Positions 25,302 to 35,292 of a stretch of 64,000 nucleotides of DNA are shown here, piece after piece (positions within the stretch are counted from its first letter, which is position 1; every line of letters begins with the position of its first letter). This DNA is from Ramlibacter agri (GTDB taxonomy: Bacteria; Pseudomonadota; Gammaproteobacteria; Burkholderiales; Burkholderiaceae_C), in the NCBI RefSeq assembly GCF_012927085.1, contig NZ_JABBFX010000001.1, forward strand, positions 2,356,001-2,420,000, given 5' to 3'. The notes below the pieces were generated by a model. It saw nothing but the letters and a program-made list of their open reading frames with translations, did no database searches and had not been told where the DNA came from. A program made the position numbers and the translations under genes.

Positions 25302-26690
25302 TCAGCGCGGCGCGATGCCGCGGACGGTGGGCCGCCGAAGCGAACCCGAATTCACGTTCACGCTGCGCTCCATGCGCACTTCCTGCGGCGACTCGAAGTG
25401 CAACACCACCGTATCCCGGAACGCCGTCTCCACGAACTGCCACTGCATCTCCAGCGTGCGCTCGTCGCGCCAGCCGGCGCGCGCCAGCACCCGCATCGAC
25501 GCCGGCTCGTAGCCGTGGTGCAGCGGCGCCCCGCTCATCGTGGTGTCGCCTTCGATCCACTCGCCCAGGCCCATCGTGATCGCGTGGTCGCCACGTGCAT
25601 CGCTCACTTCCAGCACGCAGCGCCCCGGCTCGAAGCGCAGGTGCAGCGAGCGGATGCCATCCTCGTTGGGTTCGGCTTCGAAGCGCCGGGACTGCGCCAG
25701 CGGCGAACTGCCAGCCGGCAAGTCCGGCAGGAGCGTGAGGGTGGACAGTTCTTCGCCCGCCTGCAAGGCTGCCGGGAAATGCGACCACAACAAGGAACGC
25801 AAGGTCTCCTCGCCCGGCGGCGTAGCGGCATTCACCGCGACCACCGCGTCCTGCTCGGGGAACGCAATGGCGAACTGCCCGAACACGCCGTAGGCATAGA
25901 AGCTCCCGCGCGGCCCCATCCACCAGTGGTAGCCATGCGCGTTGCCACGCTGCGGCGTGGTGGCGCGGCGCACCCAGTCGCGTGGCAGCAGCTGCGCCCC
26001 GTTCCATGCACCGCCTTGCAGGTGCAGCACCGCCAGCTTCAACAGGCCCGCCAGCTTGCAGCTGATGCCGTTGCCGCCGGGGTTGATGTTCTCCGGCCCG
26101 ACGTCCCAGGCGAGGTCATGGATCCCCAGCGGCTCCAGCAGCCGCGGCCGCAAGTAGTCGTGCGCCGTCATGCCCGTCGTCCGCGTCAGGATCGCCGACA
26201 GCAGGAAGCTCGTCGCGCTGGTGTAGCGGAAGAAGCTGCCCGGCGCATGGACCACGGGGATCTTGAAGAACTCGGCGATCCAGCTGCTGCGGATGCCGCG
26301 CCATACCGAGCCGGACGCGCCCTGTGCATGGCCGCTGGTCTGCGTCAGCAGGTCTTCCACCGTCATGAGCGCCAGGTTCTCGCCGATGCCGTGCGGCAGG
26401 TGCGCTGGAAAGAAGGAGACGACGCGGTCCTCCAGCGCGAAGCGCCGTTCGTGCACGGCCAGCCCCACCGCCGCGGAGAGGAAGCTCTTGGTCGCCGAAT
26501 GCATCATGTGCGGCCGCTGCGGGCCGTACGGGTGCCACCAGCCTTCGGCCACCACGGCCGAACCCTGCCAGGCCATGAAGCCATGCAGCTCCACGCCCAG
26601 CCGGCGCGCATCGCCCAGGAAGTCCGCGATGCCGCCACGGCTCGCAGGCTCCGCGCGCGTCAGCCCGTCGTCGTACGAAGCGGCGTTCAA
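25302..26690 (-). CDS. Serine hydrolase of the beta-lactamase/class C family
   Basis: About 462 residues. The N-terminal two thirds hold the serine hydrolase fold. The nucleophile motif SATK (SxxK) lies near residue 66, followed by DLLTQTSGH and the YTSATSFLL (YxS/N-type) motif near 155. The C-terminal 130 residues are beta-rich, as in esterase/DD-peptidase relatives. No signal peptide is seen, so it probably acts in the cytoplasm as an esterase or amidase. The TTG at 26690 overlaps the stop of the preceding Bug gene (TTGA), pointing to coupled translation. It is the last gene of the AtuA operon. Confidence 0.8.
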   Translation of the reverse strand: MNAASYDDGLTRAEPASRGGIADFLGDARRLGVELHGFMAWQGSAVVAEGWWHPYGPQRPHMMHSATKSFLSAAVGLAVHERRFALEDRVVSFFPAHLPHGIGENLALMTVEDLLTQTSGHAQGASGSVWRGIRSSWIAEFFKIPVVHAPGSFFRYTSATSFLLSAILTRTTGMTAHDYLRPRLLEPLGIHDLAWDVGPENINPGGNGISCKLAGLLKLAVLHLQGGAWNGAQLLPRDWVRRATTPQRGNAHGYHWWMGPRGSFYAYGVFGQFAIAFPEQDAVVAVNAATPPGEETLRSLLWSHFPAALQAGEELSTLTLLPDLPAGSSPLAQSRRFEAEPNEDGIRSLHLRFEPGRCVLEVSDARGDHAITMGLGEWIEGDTTMSGAPLHHGYEPASMRVLARAGWRDERTLEMQWQFVETAFRDTVVLHFESPQEVRMERSVNVNSGSLRRPTVRGIAPR

Positions 26691-27667
26691 TCGATCTGCG
26701 CGCCGGAGTCCTTCACCACGACCGCCCACTTGGCGATCTCCGCGGCGAGGAACTTGTTGAAGCCGTCCGCGCTGCCGCCGGCCGGCTCGCTGCCGCTGGC
26801 GCGCAGGAAGGCCTGGTAGTCGGGCGTCTTCAGGATCTGGTTGATGGCTTCGTTCAGGCGCGCGACCACCTCCTTCGGCACGCCGGCCGGCGCGAACAGG
26901 CCGGACCACACGCGGGCCTCGAAGTCGGGGATGCCCTGCTCCTGGAAGGTGGGCAGGTCCGGCGTGGACGCCAGCCGCGTGGGGCTGGTGACGCCCAGCA
27001 GGCGCACCTTGCCGTTGCGCGCCTGCGGCAGGATGGACGCTCCCGCATCGAAGGCGCAGGCGATCTGGCCGCCGATCAGGTCCTGCAGCACCATGGGCGA
27101 GCCGCGGTAAGGCACGTGCTTGATGTCCATGCCGGTGCGCTTCTTCAGCATCTCCATGGTGAGGTGCTGCGTGGTGCCGCTGCCGCCGGAGCCGTAGCTC
27201 AGGGCGCCGCCCTTTTCCTTGACGTAGGCCACCAGCTCCTTCACGTTGCGCACCGGCAGGTCGTTGTTGACGGCCAGGTACAGGAAGCCGGTGTTGATCT
27301 GCGCGACGCCGGTGAAGTCCTTCAGCGGATCGTACGGCAGCTTGCTGTAAAGCGAGGGGTTGATCGCCATCTGCCCGCCCGAGGAATACAGCAGCGTGTA
27401 GCCGTCCTTGGGCGCGTTCTTCGCCAGTTCACCGACGATGGCGCCATGCGCACCCGGCCGGTTGTCGACGATGATGGGCTTGCCGAGGATGGCGGACAGG
27501 CGATCCGCCAGGCGTCGGACGCTGGCGTCCGACGAGTCGCCGGGCGGCGTGCCGACCAGGATGCGGATGGTCTTGTCGGGCCAGGCGGACTGCGCGTGGG
27601 CGACGCCGGCGAAGGGCAGGGCGGCACCGGCGCACAGCAGGGCGCGGCGCGTGATGGGAGGGTTCAT
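26687..27667 (-). CDS. Tripartite tricarboxylate transporter substrate-binding protein (Bug family)
   Basis: A 326-residue periplasmic protein with a signal peptide (TRRALLCAGAALPFAG, cleavage near AHAQ). Bug motifs: KTIRILVGTPPGDSSDASVR, IIVDNRPGAHGAIVGELA, KDGYTLLYSSGG, HVPYRGSPMVLQDLIGGQI. It presumably binds the compound processed by the AtuA/DUF4387 proteins encoded upstream. No TctAB membrane genes are in the window. Confidence 0.93.
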   Translation of the reverse strand: MNPPITRRALLCAGAALPFAGVAHAQSAWPDKTIRILVGTPPGDSSDASVRRLADRLSAILGKPIIVDNRPGAHGAIVGELAKNAPKDGYTLLYSSGGQMAINPSLYSKLPYDPLKDFTGVAQINTGFLYLAVNNDLPVRNVKELVAYVKEKGGALSYGSGGSGTTQHLTMEMLKKRTGMDIKHVPYRGSPMVLQDLIGGQIACAFDAGASILPQARNGKVRLLGVTSPTRLASTPDLPTFQEQGIPDFEARVWSGLFAPAGVPKEVVARLNEAINQILKTPDYQAFLRASGSEPAGGSADGFNKFLAAEIAKWAVVVKDSGAQID

Positions 27668-27690
27668 GCTTGTCTCCTTGCTTCTTGCTT

Positions 27691-27993
27691 TCAGACTTCC
27701 AGGTCCAGCAGGCGCACGTATTGCTGCCCGCCATGCATGTCGCGTTCCAGCGCGCCGCCCTGCGGCCGCTGGCGCGGGTACGAGATCTTCAGCACCTGCA
27801 GCTCCGGCACCGGGAAGCGCTTGACTTCTTCCGCGGCGATGCCGAACAGCGCCGCGATGCGTTCCGGCTGCAGCGCGGCTGCGTCGACATAGCGGTCGTA
27901 GGCCGCGCGGTCCGGGAAGAACAGGTCGACGGTGATCCAGAAGGGCCCGGCGTTCTTGGACCGCACGTAGCGGCAGGCCTCAGCGAGACGCAT
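27691..27993 (-). CDS. DUF4387 domain-containing protein
   Basis: A 100-residue cytoplasmic protein matching the DUF4387 pattern: LAEACRYVRSKNAGPFWITV, LFFPDRAAYDRY, then ELQVLKISYPRQRPQG. DUF4387 is nearly always found beside AtuA-type DUF1446 proteins, here encoded by the overlapping upstream gene (14 shared bases), and the two probably form a complex. The biochemical role is not known. Length is normal for the family. Confidence 0.88.
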   Translation of the reverse strand: MRLAEACRYVRSKNAGPFWITVDLFFPDRAAYDRYVDAAALQPERIAALFGIAAEEVKRFPVPELQVLKISYPRQRPQGGALERDMHGGQQYVRLLDLEV

Positions 27994-29365
27994 GGCTTCC
28001 TCCCTGCACGAACACCGTGCGCACCAGTTCCAGCGGATGTTCCACCTGCACGACGTGGTTCAGGTGGAATTCGTACACGGCGCCGCGCTCGATCTCCGCC
28101 GGCGAGAACGGGAAGGCGTAGCTCGGGAGCTCCGCCTCGCGGTCCAGCGGCATGTGGAAGAACCACGGGTTGCAGGTCTTGGCGATCTGCGTGGCCAGTT
28201 CCTGCGTCGCCGCGGTGGCGACGAACAGCAGGCCCACTTCACGCGGTGGCGGTTGCTGCGGATCGACTTCGCCGCTCACCGCGTTGTAGCCGTAGGGGCG
28301 CAGCGAGATGTCGAAAGCGCCGGCCGAAGCACCCATCGCTTCGTTCACGCGCCGGATCAACGCCTCGTGCATCTGGCCCAGGAAGCGCGGCAGGTTGGCC
28401 AGCACCTTCGGGTCCTGGATGCCCACCAGCATGACGGTCTGGTACTGGCCGGCGGACGCGCCTTCCAGCTTCATCGTGTAGGGCTTGGCCTCGAAACGCG
28501 AGCCGGTGACGCGAACGCGGCGCTCGTCGATGGCTTCGTAGCGCGCCTGGGTCACATCGAGCACGCCGCCCGGCTCGTGCAGCTGGAACGGGTCGCTGTT
28601 CTCGTACAGCATATGCGACGAGATCGTGTAGGGCGTGCAGCGGTTGCTGGCGCGCAGCGGTTCGACCACGAAGTCGTCGCGGCCCACGCGCACCATCACG
28701 CCGCCTTCGCGCGGGCTGACGGCGCACAGGCCGCCGCATTCGGCGGTCTTGCCGGCATGCCAGGCCGCGCCGGCGCCCATGCCGCGCATCAGCGGCACGG
28801 CCGCGAGCACCGCGGTGTCCGTGGTGCGGCCACCCAGGACGATGTCGGCGCCGGCTTCCAGCGCCGCGACATAGGGCTCCGGCCCCATCAGCGCCACGAT
28901 GTGGTCGCACTGCTCGAAGAGGGCGGGGTCGGCGTCGCGCATCGGCGGCAGCGGCTTCACGCGGCCCTGGCGCGCACGCTGGGCCACCAGTTGCGGCGCC
29001 TGCTCCGAATAGAGCAGGGCGATGCGCGGGCTGAGGCCTTGCTCGGCGCAGACCTCCAGCGCGACGTCGCGCATCCAGTCCAGCGCGGCGTCGCTGCCCG
29101 AGGTGCCGCAGGAGCCGATCAGCAGCGGGATGCGGGCCTTGGCCTGCGCCCGCAGCAGCACGGCGAAGTCGGTCTTGACCGCGGCGCGCGAGTACTTGCA
29201 GCGGCCGGTGGCGAGGTAGGCCGGGCCGCTGTCGGTGGAGCCCGCGTCGCAGGCGATGGCGTGCGCGTCGGCGAGGCCGGCCAGCACGTCGGCTTCCTGG
29301 ATGCCGGCGCCCAGCGCGCCGGTGGGAACCAGCACGTTGACCGTGCCGGTGATGGGTGGAGGCAT
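27980..29365 (-). CDS. Acyclic terpene utilization AtuA family protein (DUF1446)
   Basis: A 461-residue protein with the AtuA/DUF1446 pattern: GALGAGIQEADVLAGL near 16, IACDAGSTDSGPAYLATG near 38, LIGSCGTSGSD near 85, ADIVLGGRTTDTAVLA near 180 and HAGKTAECGGLCA near 205. AtuA is needed for growth on citronellol/geraniol in Pseudomonas, but most family members sit outside terpene clusters and their reaction is unknown. GGGGA precedes the ATG at 29365. It is first gene of the operon AtuA-DUF4387-Bug-hydrolase, divergent from a GntR regulator. Confidence 0.9.
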   Translation of the reverse strand: MPPPITGTVNVLVPTGALGAGIQEADVLAGLADAHAIACDAGSTDSGPAYLATGRCKYSRAAVKTDFAVLLRAQAKARIPLLIGSCGTSGSDAALDWMRDVALEVCAEQGLSPRIALLYSEQAPQLVAQRARQGRVKPLPPMRDADPALFEQCDHIVALMGPEPYVAALEAGADIVLGGRTTDTAVLAAVPLMRGMGAGAAWHAGKTAECGGLCAVSPREGGVMVRVGRDDFVVEPLRASNRCTPYTISSHMLYENSDPFQLHEPGGVLDVTQARYEAIDERRVRVTGSRFEAKPYTMKLEGASAGQYQTVMLVGIQDPKVLANLPRFLGQMHEALIRRVNEAMGASAGAFDISLRPYGYNAVSGEVDPQQPPPREVGLLFVATAATQELATQIAKTCNPWFFHMPLDREAELPSYAFPFSPAEIERGAVYEFHLNHVVQVEHPLELVRTVFVQGGSHASR

Positions 29366-29419
29366 GTAGTTTCCCCTGTTTGGCCGGCGCATTCTGGCAC
29401 GACATGCATTCGGCGTGCA

Positions 29420-29433
29420 AGTGGTATACCACT
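29420..29433. promoter_or_regulatory. GntR (FadR-type) operator palindrome
   Basis: AGTGGTATACCACT is a perfect 14-bp palindrome with the TGGT-N2-ACCA core typical of FadR-subfamily GntR regulators. It lies between the divergent atuA operon (start 29365) and the gntR gene (start 29476), so it probably controls both. Confidence 0.8.
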
Positions 29434-29475
29434 GGTCTTCTCCTTGTTCTTATCCGGAGTGAGATACTCGGGCGG

Positions 29476-30150
29476 ATGGCTACCCGTGCCCGCAAAACCG
29501 CTCCACCGCCGCCCCCGGACGTGTCCTTGTCGGAACACGCCCACCGCAGCCTCATGGGCATGATCCTGAGCGGCCAGCTCGGGCCCAACGAGGTGGTCAC
29601 GGAGCGTCAGATCGCGTTGCAACTGGGCATCTCGCGCACGCCGCTGCGCGAGGCGGTTCGGCGGCTGGAAGGCCAGCGCCTGCTGCATCGCCAGCAAAGC
29701 GGCGCGCTGGTCGTGCGCGCCCTGCCGATCGAGGAGTACATGCACATCCTCCATGTGCGGCGGCTGCTCGAAGGCGAGGCCGCGCGGCTGGCGGCCGGCA
29801 AGGTGCCGCGGGAGGAGCTCGATGTCCTTCGCTCGCGGATCGACGCCGTGCTGTCACTCCCCGAGACCGCACCTCTGCCCGAGGCGGCTGGCGAAGACGA
29901 GGACTTGCACAGGGTGATCGCGGCGGCTGCCGGCAACCCGGTGCTGGAGGAAATGATTGCGACCTTGCGCACGCGTACCGCGATGTTCCGCTTCGGCCGC
30001 ATGCCGGGGCGGCGCAAGGTGGTGATGGAGGAGCATCGGGCGATCGTCGATGCGTTGGCGAGTGGCGACGGCGAGGCGGCGCGCAGGGCGATGGAGCATC
30101 ACATCGATCAGGTGCGGCAGACGCTCCTGGCGAGGTTGAGCGGGCATTGA
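29476..30150 (+). CDS. GntR family transcriptional regulator (FadR subfamily)
   Basis: A 224-residue protein: winged helix-turn-helix at about 18-85 (VVTERQIALQLGISRTPLREA, read in two parts) and an all-helical FCD ligand domain at about 90-215 with metal/ligand residues in EDEDLHRVIAAAAGN and MEEHRAIVDAL. FCD regulators usually respond to a carboxylic acid. It is divergent from the atuA operon and should control it through the palindrome at 29420. ATG 29476 follows GGGCGG. Confidence 0.92.
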   Translation: MATRARKTAPPPPPDVSLSEHAHRSLMGMILSGQLGPNEVVTERQIALQLGISRTPLREAVRRLEGQRLLHRQQSGALVVRALPIEEYMHILHVRRLLEGEAARLAAGKVPREELDVLRSRIDAVLSLPETAPLPEAAGEDEDLHRVIAAAAGNPVLEEMIATLRTRTAMFRFGRMPGRRKVVMEEHRAIVDALASGDGEAARRAMEHHIDQVRQTLLARLSGH

Positions 30151-30204
30151 CGGCAGGCGGCTTGCCGTCTTCATCTTCAATCGGAACTCCCCCAGCGCCC
30201 CAGC

Positions 30205-30234
30205 TTGACGTCCATGTATCCCATGGGATACGAT
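30205..30234 (+). promoter_or_regulatory. Toxin-antitoxin promoter with a perfect 16-bp operator
   Basis: TTGACG (-35, 30205-30210) and TACGAT (-10, 30229-30234) are 18 bases apart. Between them lies GTATCCCATGGGATAC (30216-30231), a perfect palindrome. This is the expected autorepression site for the antitoxin encoded at 30356. Transcription would begin close to the toxin ATG at 30241. Confidence 0.7.
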
Positions 30235-30240
30235 TTGCGC

Positions 30241-30353
30241 ATGCGCGTGGAGATGACCGAGGTCTATCGCGACTGGATCAACTCTCTGAAGGATCGAGCC
30301 GGCCGCGCGCGGATTCAGGTGCGAGTGGACAGGCTGGTTCACCGCTGGAGTAG
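30241..30353 (+). pseudogene. Truncated RelE/HigB-type toxin (addiction module killer family)
   Basis: The first 34 codons (MRVEMTEVYRDWINSLKDR, then AGRARIQVRVDRLVH) match the N-terminus of the roughly 100-residue addiction-module killer toxins. The rest is missing. The frame then runs straight into CTGGAGTAG (30345-30353), which in another frame looks like the normal last codons and stop placed just before an antitoxin start. An internal deletion of about 60 codons with a frameshift explains this. The catalytic C-terminal half of the toxin is gone, so it should be inactive. It is followed by an intact antitoxin. Confidence 0.75.
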
Positions 30354-30355
30354 CT

Positions 30356-30682
30356 ATGGCCAAGGCAGTAAAGGCGAAGGAACCCGCGGCGCCGTGGACC
30401 AAGACGGTCGCATACGACGTCGCTGAACAACTTCGGACACCGGAAGAAATGGCGGCGTACCTGGACGCGTGGCTCGAAGAAGCTCCCGAGGACGCCGCGG
30501 GAATTGCACGAGCCCTTGGAGACATCGCTCGCGCCAAGGGCATGAGCCAGGTCGCACGGGACGCGGGCCTCAGCCGGGAAAGCCTCTACAAGGCGCTCAG
30601 CGAGAACGGCAACCCCAGCTTTGCAACGATTCTCAAAGTGGCCCGAGCTCTTGGCCTGAAGTTCCACGCACAGGCTGCGTGA
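30356..30682 (+). CDS. Addiction module antidote protein (HigA-2-like antitoxin)
   Basis: A 108-residue protein with DVAEQLRTPEEMAAYLDAWL, then ALGDIARAKGMSQVARDAG, LSRESLYKALSENGNPSFAT and ILKVARALGL, the standard Xre-type helix-turn-helix antitoxin of this family. It would neutralise the adjacent toxin and repress the promoter at 30205. The reading frame is complete although the toxin is broken, so it is an orphan antitoxin that may still bind the palindrome or protect against related toxins. It is convergent with cbbR, six bases apart. Confidence 0.9.
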   Translation: MAKAVKAKEPAAPWTKTVAYDVAEQLRTPEEMAAYLDAWLEEAPEDAAGIARALGDIARAKGMSQVARDAGLSRESLYKALSENGNPSFATILKVARALGLKFHAQAA

Positions 30683-30688
30683 GTTGCC

Positions 30689-31639
30689 CTACCTTTCCTG
30701 CCCCTGCCTCAACTCCAGATACTCCCCGAAGTGCGCCGCCAGATGCGCCTCCCCGTTCTCCAGCACGAAGTAGCGGAAAGCCTCCGCCGCCGGGGACAGC
30801 ACCTTCGATAGGGTATGCACCACGTGCCAGGTACGCAGCACCGGCGCGCCTTGGACGTTCAGCACCACCAGCAGCCCCTTCTCCAGCTCCAGCTCCAGCG
30901 TGTGCAGCGACAGGAAGCTCACGCCCATGCCGGCCATCACGGCCTGCTTGATGGTCTCGTTGCTGCCCATCTCCATCAGCACGCGCGGCTCCAGGCGGGC
31001 GTCGGCAAAGAACTTCTCCATCGCGGCGCGGGTGCCTGAGCCTTCCTCGCGCACGATGAAGTCCTGCGGCCGCAGCGATTCGACGTCGATGGGCGCTTCC
31101 ACGCGCGCCAGCGGATGCGAAGGCGCGGCGACGAACACGTGCGGGTGCGCAGCGAAGGGCTCGGCGCGCGTGGCCAGCTCGCGCGGCGGCCGGCCCATCA
31201 CGGCCAGGTCCACCTCGTTGGCCTGCAGCATCTGCACCAGCTTCTCGCGGTTGCCCTCGGCCAGCTTGATCGCCACGTGCGGATGCTCGCGCCGGAATTC
31301 GGCCAGCAGCCGCGGCAGGAAGTACATGGCGGTGCTCACCATGCCGATGGTGAGCGTGCCCACCTCGGCGCGCTGCAGCCGTGCCGCCGCATCCTCCGCG
31401 TCCTTCAGCGTGGCCAGCAGCTTGCGCGCGTAGACCAGCATCAGCTCGCCGGGCGTGGTCAGCGACACCTCGCGGCCGCTGCGCTCGAAAAGGGGCAGGC
31501 CGATCTGCGCTTCCAGCTCCTTGACCTGCATGGTCACGGCGGGCGGCGTCAGGTGCAGCGCCCGTGCGGCCTTGGCAAAGCTGAGGTGGCGGGCCACCTC
31601 GGTGAAGACACGCAACTGCCGGAAGGTGGCGTTCTTCAT
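30689..31639 (-). CDS. cbbR: LysR family regulator CbbR
   Basis: A 316-residue LysR protein: helix-turn-helix at about 1-62 (LSFAKAARALHLTPPAVTMQ) and effector domain at about 92-295 (FIVREEGSGTRAAMEKFF, GSNETIKQAVMAGMGVSFLS). Both the TPPAVTMQVKELE recognition helix and the divergent position in front of cbbL identify it as CbbR, the activator of Calvin-cycle genes, which senses metabolites such as RuBP, PEP or NADPH depending on species. A palindrome overlaps its start codon. Confidence 0.95.
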   Translation of the reverse strand: MKNATFRQLRVFTEVARHLSFAKAARALHLTPPAVTMQVKELEAQIGLPLFERSGREVSLTTPGELMLVYARKLLATLKDAEDAAARLQRAEVGTLTIGMVSTAMYFLPRLLAEFRREHPHVAIKLAEGNREKLVQMLQANEVDLAVMGRPPRELATRAEPFAAHPHVFVAAPSHPLARVEAPIDVESLRPQDFIVREEGSGTRAAMEKFFADARLEPRVLMEMGSNETIKQAVMAGMGVSFLSLHTLELELEKGLLVVLNVQGAPVLRTWHVVHTLSKVLSPAAEAFRYFVLENGEAHLAAHFGEYLELRQGQER

Positions 31640-31654
31640 TCAGGAATCCCTGAA
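31639..31654. promoter_or_regulatory. Putative CbbR operator
   Basis: TTCAGG-AATC-CCTGAA, perfect 6-bp arms, touching the first base of the cbbR start codon in the 97-base gap between cbbR and cbbL. The position fits the autoregulatory CbbR recognition site. A second site nearer cbbL is expected but is not clear. Confidence 0.6.
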
Positions 31655-31712
31655 GCCCAAGGCAAGAAAGATTGAATTTACCTGAGCCGACCCGCTGCGT
31701 ATCGTGCCCTGA

Positions 31713-33191
<1,479 letters not shown>

Positions 33192-33204
33192 AGGAGCGCG
33201 GACC

Positions 33205-33642
33205 ATGATGACCAACCCCGCCGGCCGCATCACGCAAGGCCAGTTCAGCTTCCTGCCCGAGCTCACAGACACCGAGATCAAGCTGCAGATCCAGTACGGC
33301 CTGGACCGCGGCTATGCCTGGAGCGTGGAGTACACCGACGACCCGCACCCGCGCAACACCTTCTGGGAGATGTCCGGCATGCCGATGTTCGACCTGCGCG
33401 ATGCCGCCGGCGTGCTGGGCGAGCTGAAGGAGTGTCGCGCCGCTTACCCCAATCTCTACATCCGGCTCACGGCTTTCGACTCCACGCGTGGCATCGAATC
33501 GATCGCGATGAGCTTCCTGGTGAACCGGCCGAAGAACGAGCCGGGCTTCGCGCTGGAGCGACAGGAAGCGCCGGGCCGCACGATGCGCTACACCACGCGC
33601 GCCTACTCCGCCGGGCGGCCGGAGACGCAAAGGTACGAATGA
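33205..33642 (+). CDS. cbbS: RuBisCO small subunit, form IC
   Basis: A 145-residue subunit with [17 protein letters not shown] at the start, [20 protein letters not shown] in the middle and the red-type C-terminal hairpin extension ([20 protein letters not shown]). It completes the L8S8 enzyme. AAGGAG is upstream; two adjacent ATGs (33205, 33208) can start it. Its stop overlaps the cbbX start. Confidence 0.97.
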   Translation: MMTNPAGRITQGQFSFLPELTDTEIKLQIQYGLDRGYAWSVEYTDDPHPRNTFWEMSGMPMFDLRDAAGVLGELKECRAAYPNLYIRLTAFDSTRGIESIAMSFLVNRPKNEPGFALERQEAPGRTMRYTTRAYSAGRPETQRYE

Positions 33643-34541
33643 GCCAGCCGCTGCAACTGGTCGCGAAACCGGAGCCTCGCTCGGTCGCTGAGGTGCTGGC
33701 CGACTCGCAGGTGGAAGCGGTGCTGGCCGAACTGGATCGAGACCTGGTGGGACTCGCGCCCGTCAAGGCACGCATCCACGACATCGCGGCACTGCTGGTG
33801 ATGGACCGGCTGCGCGCCAACCTGGGCCTGGCCACGCAGGCGCCCAGCCTGCACATGTCCTTCACCGGCAACCCGGGCACCGGCAAGACCACCGTGGCGC
33901 TGCGCATGGCGCAGATCCTGCACCGCCTGGGCTACGTTCGGCAGGGCCACCTGGTGGCGGTGACGCGCGACGACCTGGTGGGGCAGTACATCGGTCACAC
34001 GGCGCCGAAGACGCGCGAAGTGCTGAAGCGCGCCATGGGCGGCGTGCTCTTCATCGACGAGGCCTACTACCTGTACCGCCCCGAGAACGAGCGCGATTAC
34101 GGGCAGGAAGCCATCGAGATCCTGCTGCAGGTGATGGAGAACCAGCGCGACGACCTGGTCGTCATCCTGGCCGGCTATGCAGAGCGGATGCAGGCCTTCT
34201 TTCGCAGCAACCCGGGCATGAGCTCGCGCATTGCGCACCATCTCGACTTCCCGGACTACCGGCCCGACGAGCTGATGGCGATCGCGCAGCGCATGCTCGC
34301 CGCGCAGAACTACCGGCTGGACGAGGGCGCCGGCGAAGCGCTGGAACGCTACATCGCCCTGCGCACGCAGCAGCCGCACTTCGCCAATGCCCGCAGCGTG
34401 CGCAACGCGCTGGACCGCGCACGCCTGCGGCAGGCGAGCCGCCTGTTCGCCAAGGACCGCCACCGCGCCCTGGACGCGGACGACCTCACCACCATCGCGG
34501 CCGGCGACATCCTCGCCAGCCGCGTGTTCGCGGCCACCTGA
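33639..34541 (+). CDS. cbbX: Red-type RuBisCO activase CbbX
   Basis: A 300-residue AAA+ protein that removes inhibitory sugar phosphates from red-type RuBisCO by pulling on the large-subunit C-terminus. Walker [10 protein letters not shown] (about 76-84), pore-loop segment [14 protein letters not shown], Walker [14 protein letters not shown] and sensor/arginine region [12 protein letters not shown] are intact. The ATG overlaps the cbbS stop by three bases (ATGA). Length is normal. Confidence 0.97.
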   Translation: MSQPLQLVAKPEPRSVAEVLADSQVEAVLAELDRDLVGLAPVKARIHDIAALLVMDRLRANLGLATQAPSLHMSFTGNPGTGKTTVALRMAQILHRLGYVRQGHLVAVTRDDLVGQYIGHTAPKTREVLKRAMGGVLFIDEAYYLYRPENERDYGQEAIEILLQVMENQRDDLVVILAGYAERMQAFFRSNPGMSSRIAHHLDFPDYRPDELMAIAQRMLAAQNYRLDEGAGEALERYIALRTQQPHFANARSVRNALDRARLRQASRLFAKDRHRALDADDLTTIAAGDILASRVFAAT

Positions 34542-34554
34542 GGAGGAGAGCTTC

Positions 34555-35292
34555 ATGGACCAGCCCCTGCGCGCGCTCGTGTTCGACGTCGACGGCACGC
34601 TCGCGGACACCGAGCATTTCCACCTGTGCGCCTTCAACCGCGCCTTCGCCGACGAGGGCCTGGACTGGCACTGGGACGAGGCGCTGTACACGCAGCTGCT
34701 GGACGTCTCCGGCGGCCGCGAGCGCATGCTGCATTACTGGCGGGCTTCGCGCGAACGCATGGTGGAGATCGACGCCAACGCCATCCTGGACGTCGTGGAG
34801 CGGCTGCACCAGGCCAAGACGGGCGTGTACGAGGCGATGGTCAGCGATGGCCTGGTGGGGCTGCGGCCCGGCGTGCTGGCCCTGATGGAGGAAGCGCGCC
34901 GCCGCGGCCTGGCGCTGGCCATCGCCACCACCACTTCGCCGGTCAACGTGGCGGCGCTGCTGCGGCGCGCGGTGGGGCCGCAGTGGCCGCTGCACTTCCC
35001 GGTGGTGTGCGACGCTTCCAGCGCGCCGCGCAAGAAGCCGCACCCGCAGGTCTACCTGCAGGCGCTGGCGCAGCTGAAGCTGCCGCCGCAGGCCTGCATC
35101 GCCTTCGAGGATTCGGCCAACGGCTTGCGCGCCGCCACGGCCGCAGGCCTGGACACGGTGGTCACGCCGACCGTCTTCACGCAGGACCACGACTTCAGCG
35201 GCGCAATGCGCGTGCTGCCTTCGCTGGCGGGCGTCACCGTGGCGCGCCTGGGCCGCTGGCGCGCGCGCCTGGCCGAGGGAGCGGCGCCATGA
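34555..35292 (+). CDS. cbbY: CbbY phosphatase (xylulose-1,5-bisphosphatase type)
   Basis: A 245-residue HAD-superfamily enzyme. The nucleophile motif FDVDGTLADTE (about 10-20), LAIATTTSP (motif II), Lys in PRKKPHPQVY (motif III) and CIAFEDSANGLRAA (motif IV) are intact. CbbY removes xylulose 1,5-bisphosphate, a RuBisCO misfire product and inhibitor, and so complements CbbX. AGGAGGAGAG lies just before the ATG. Confidence 0.95.
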   Translation: MDQPLRALVFDVDGTLADTEHFHLCAFNRAFADEGLDWHWDEALYTQLLDVSGGRERMLHYWRASRERMVEIDANAILDVVERLHQAKTGVYEAMVSDGLVGLRPGVLALMEEARRRGLALAIATTTSPVNVAALLRRAVGPQWPLHFPVVCDASSAPRKKPHPQVYLQALAQLKLPPQACIAFEDSANGLRAATAAGLDTVVTPTVFTQDHDFSGAMRVLPSLAGVTVARLGRWRARLAEGAAP

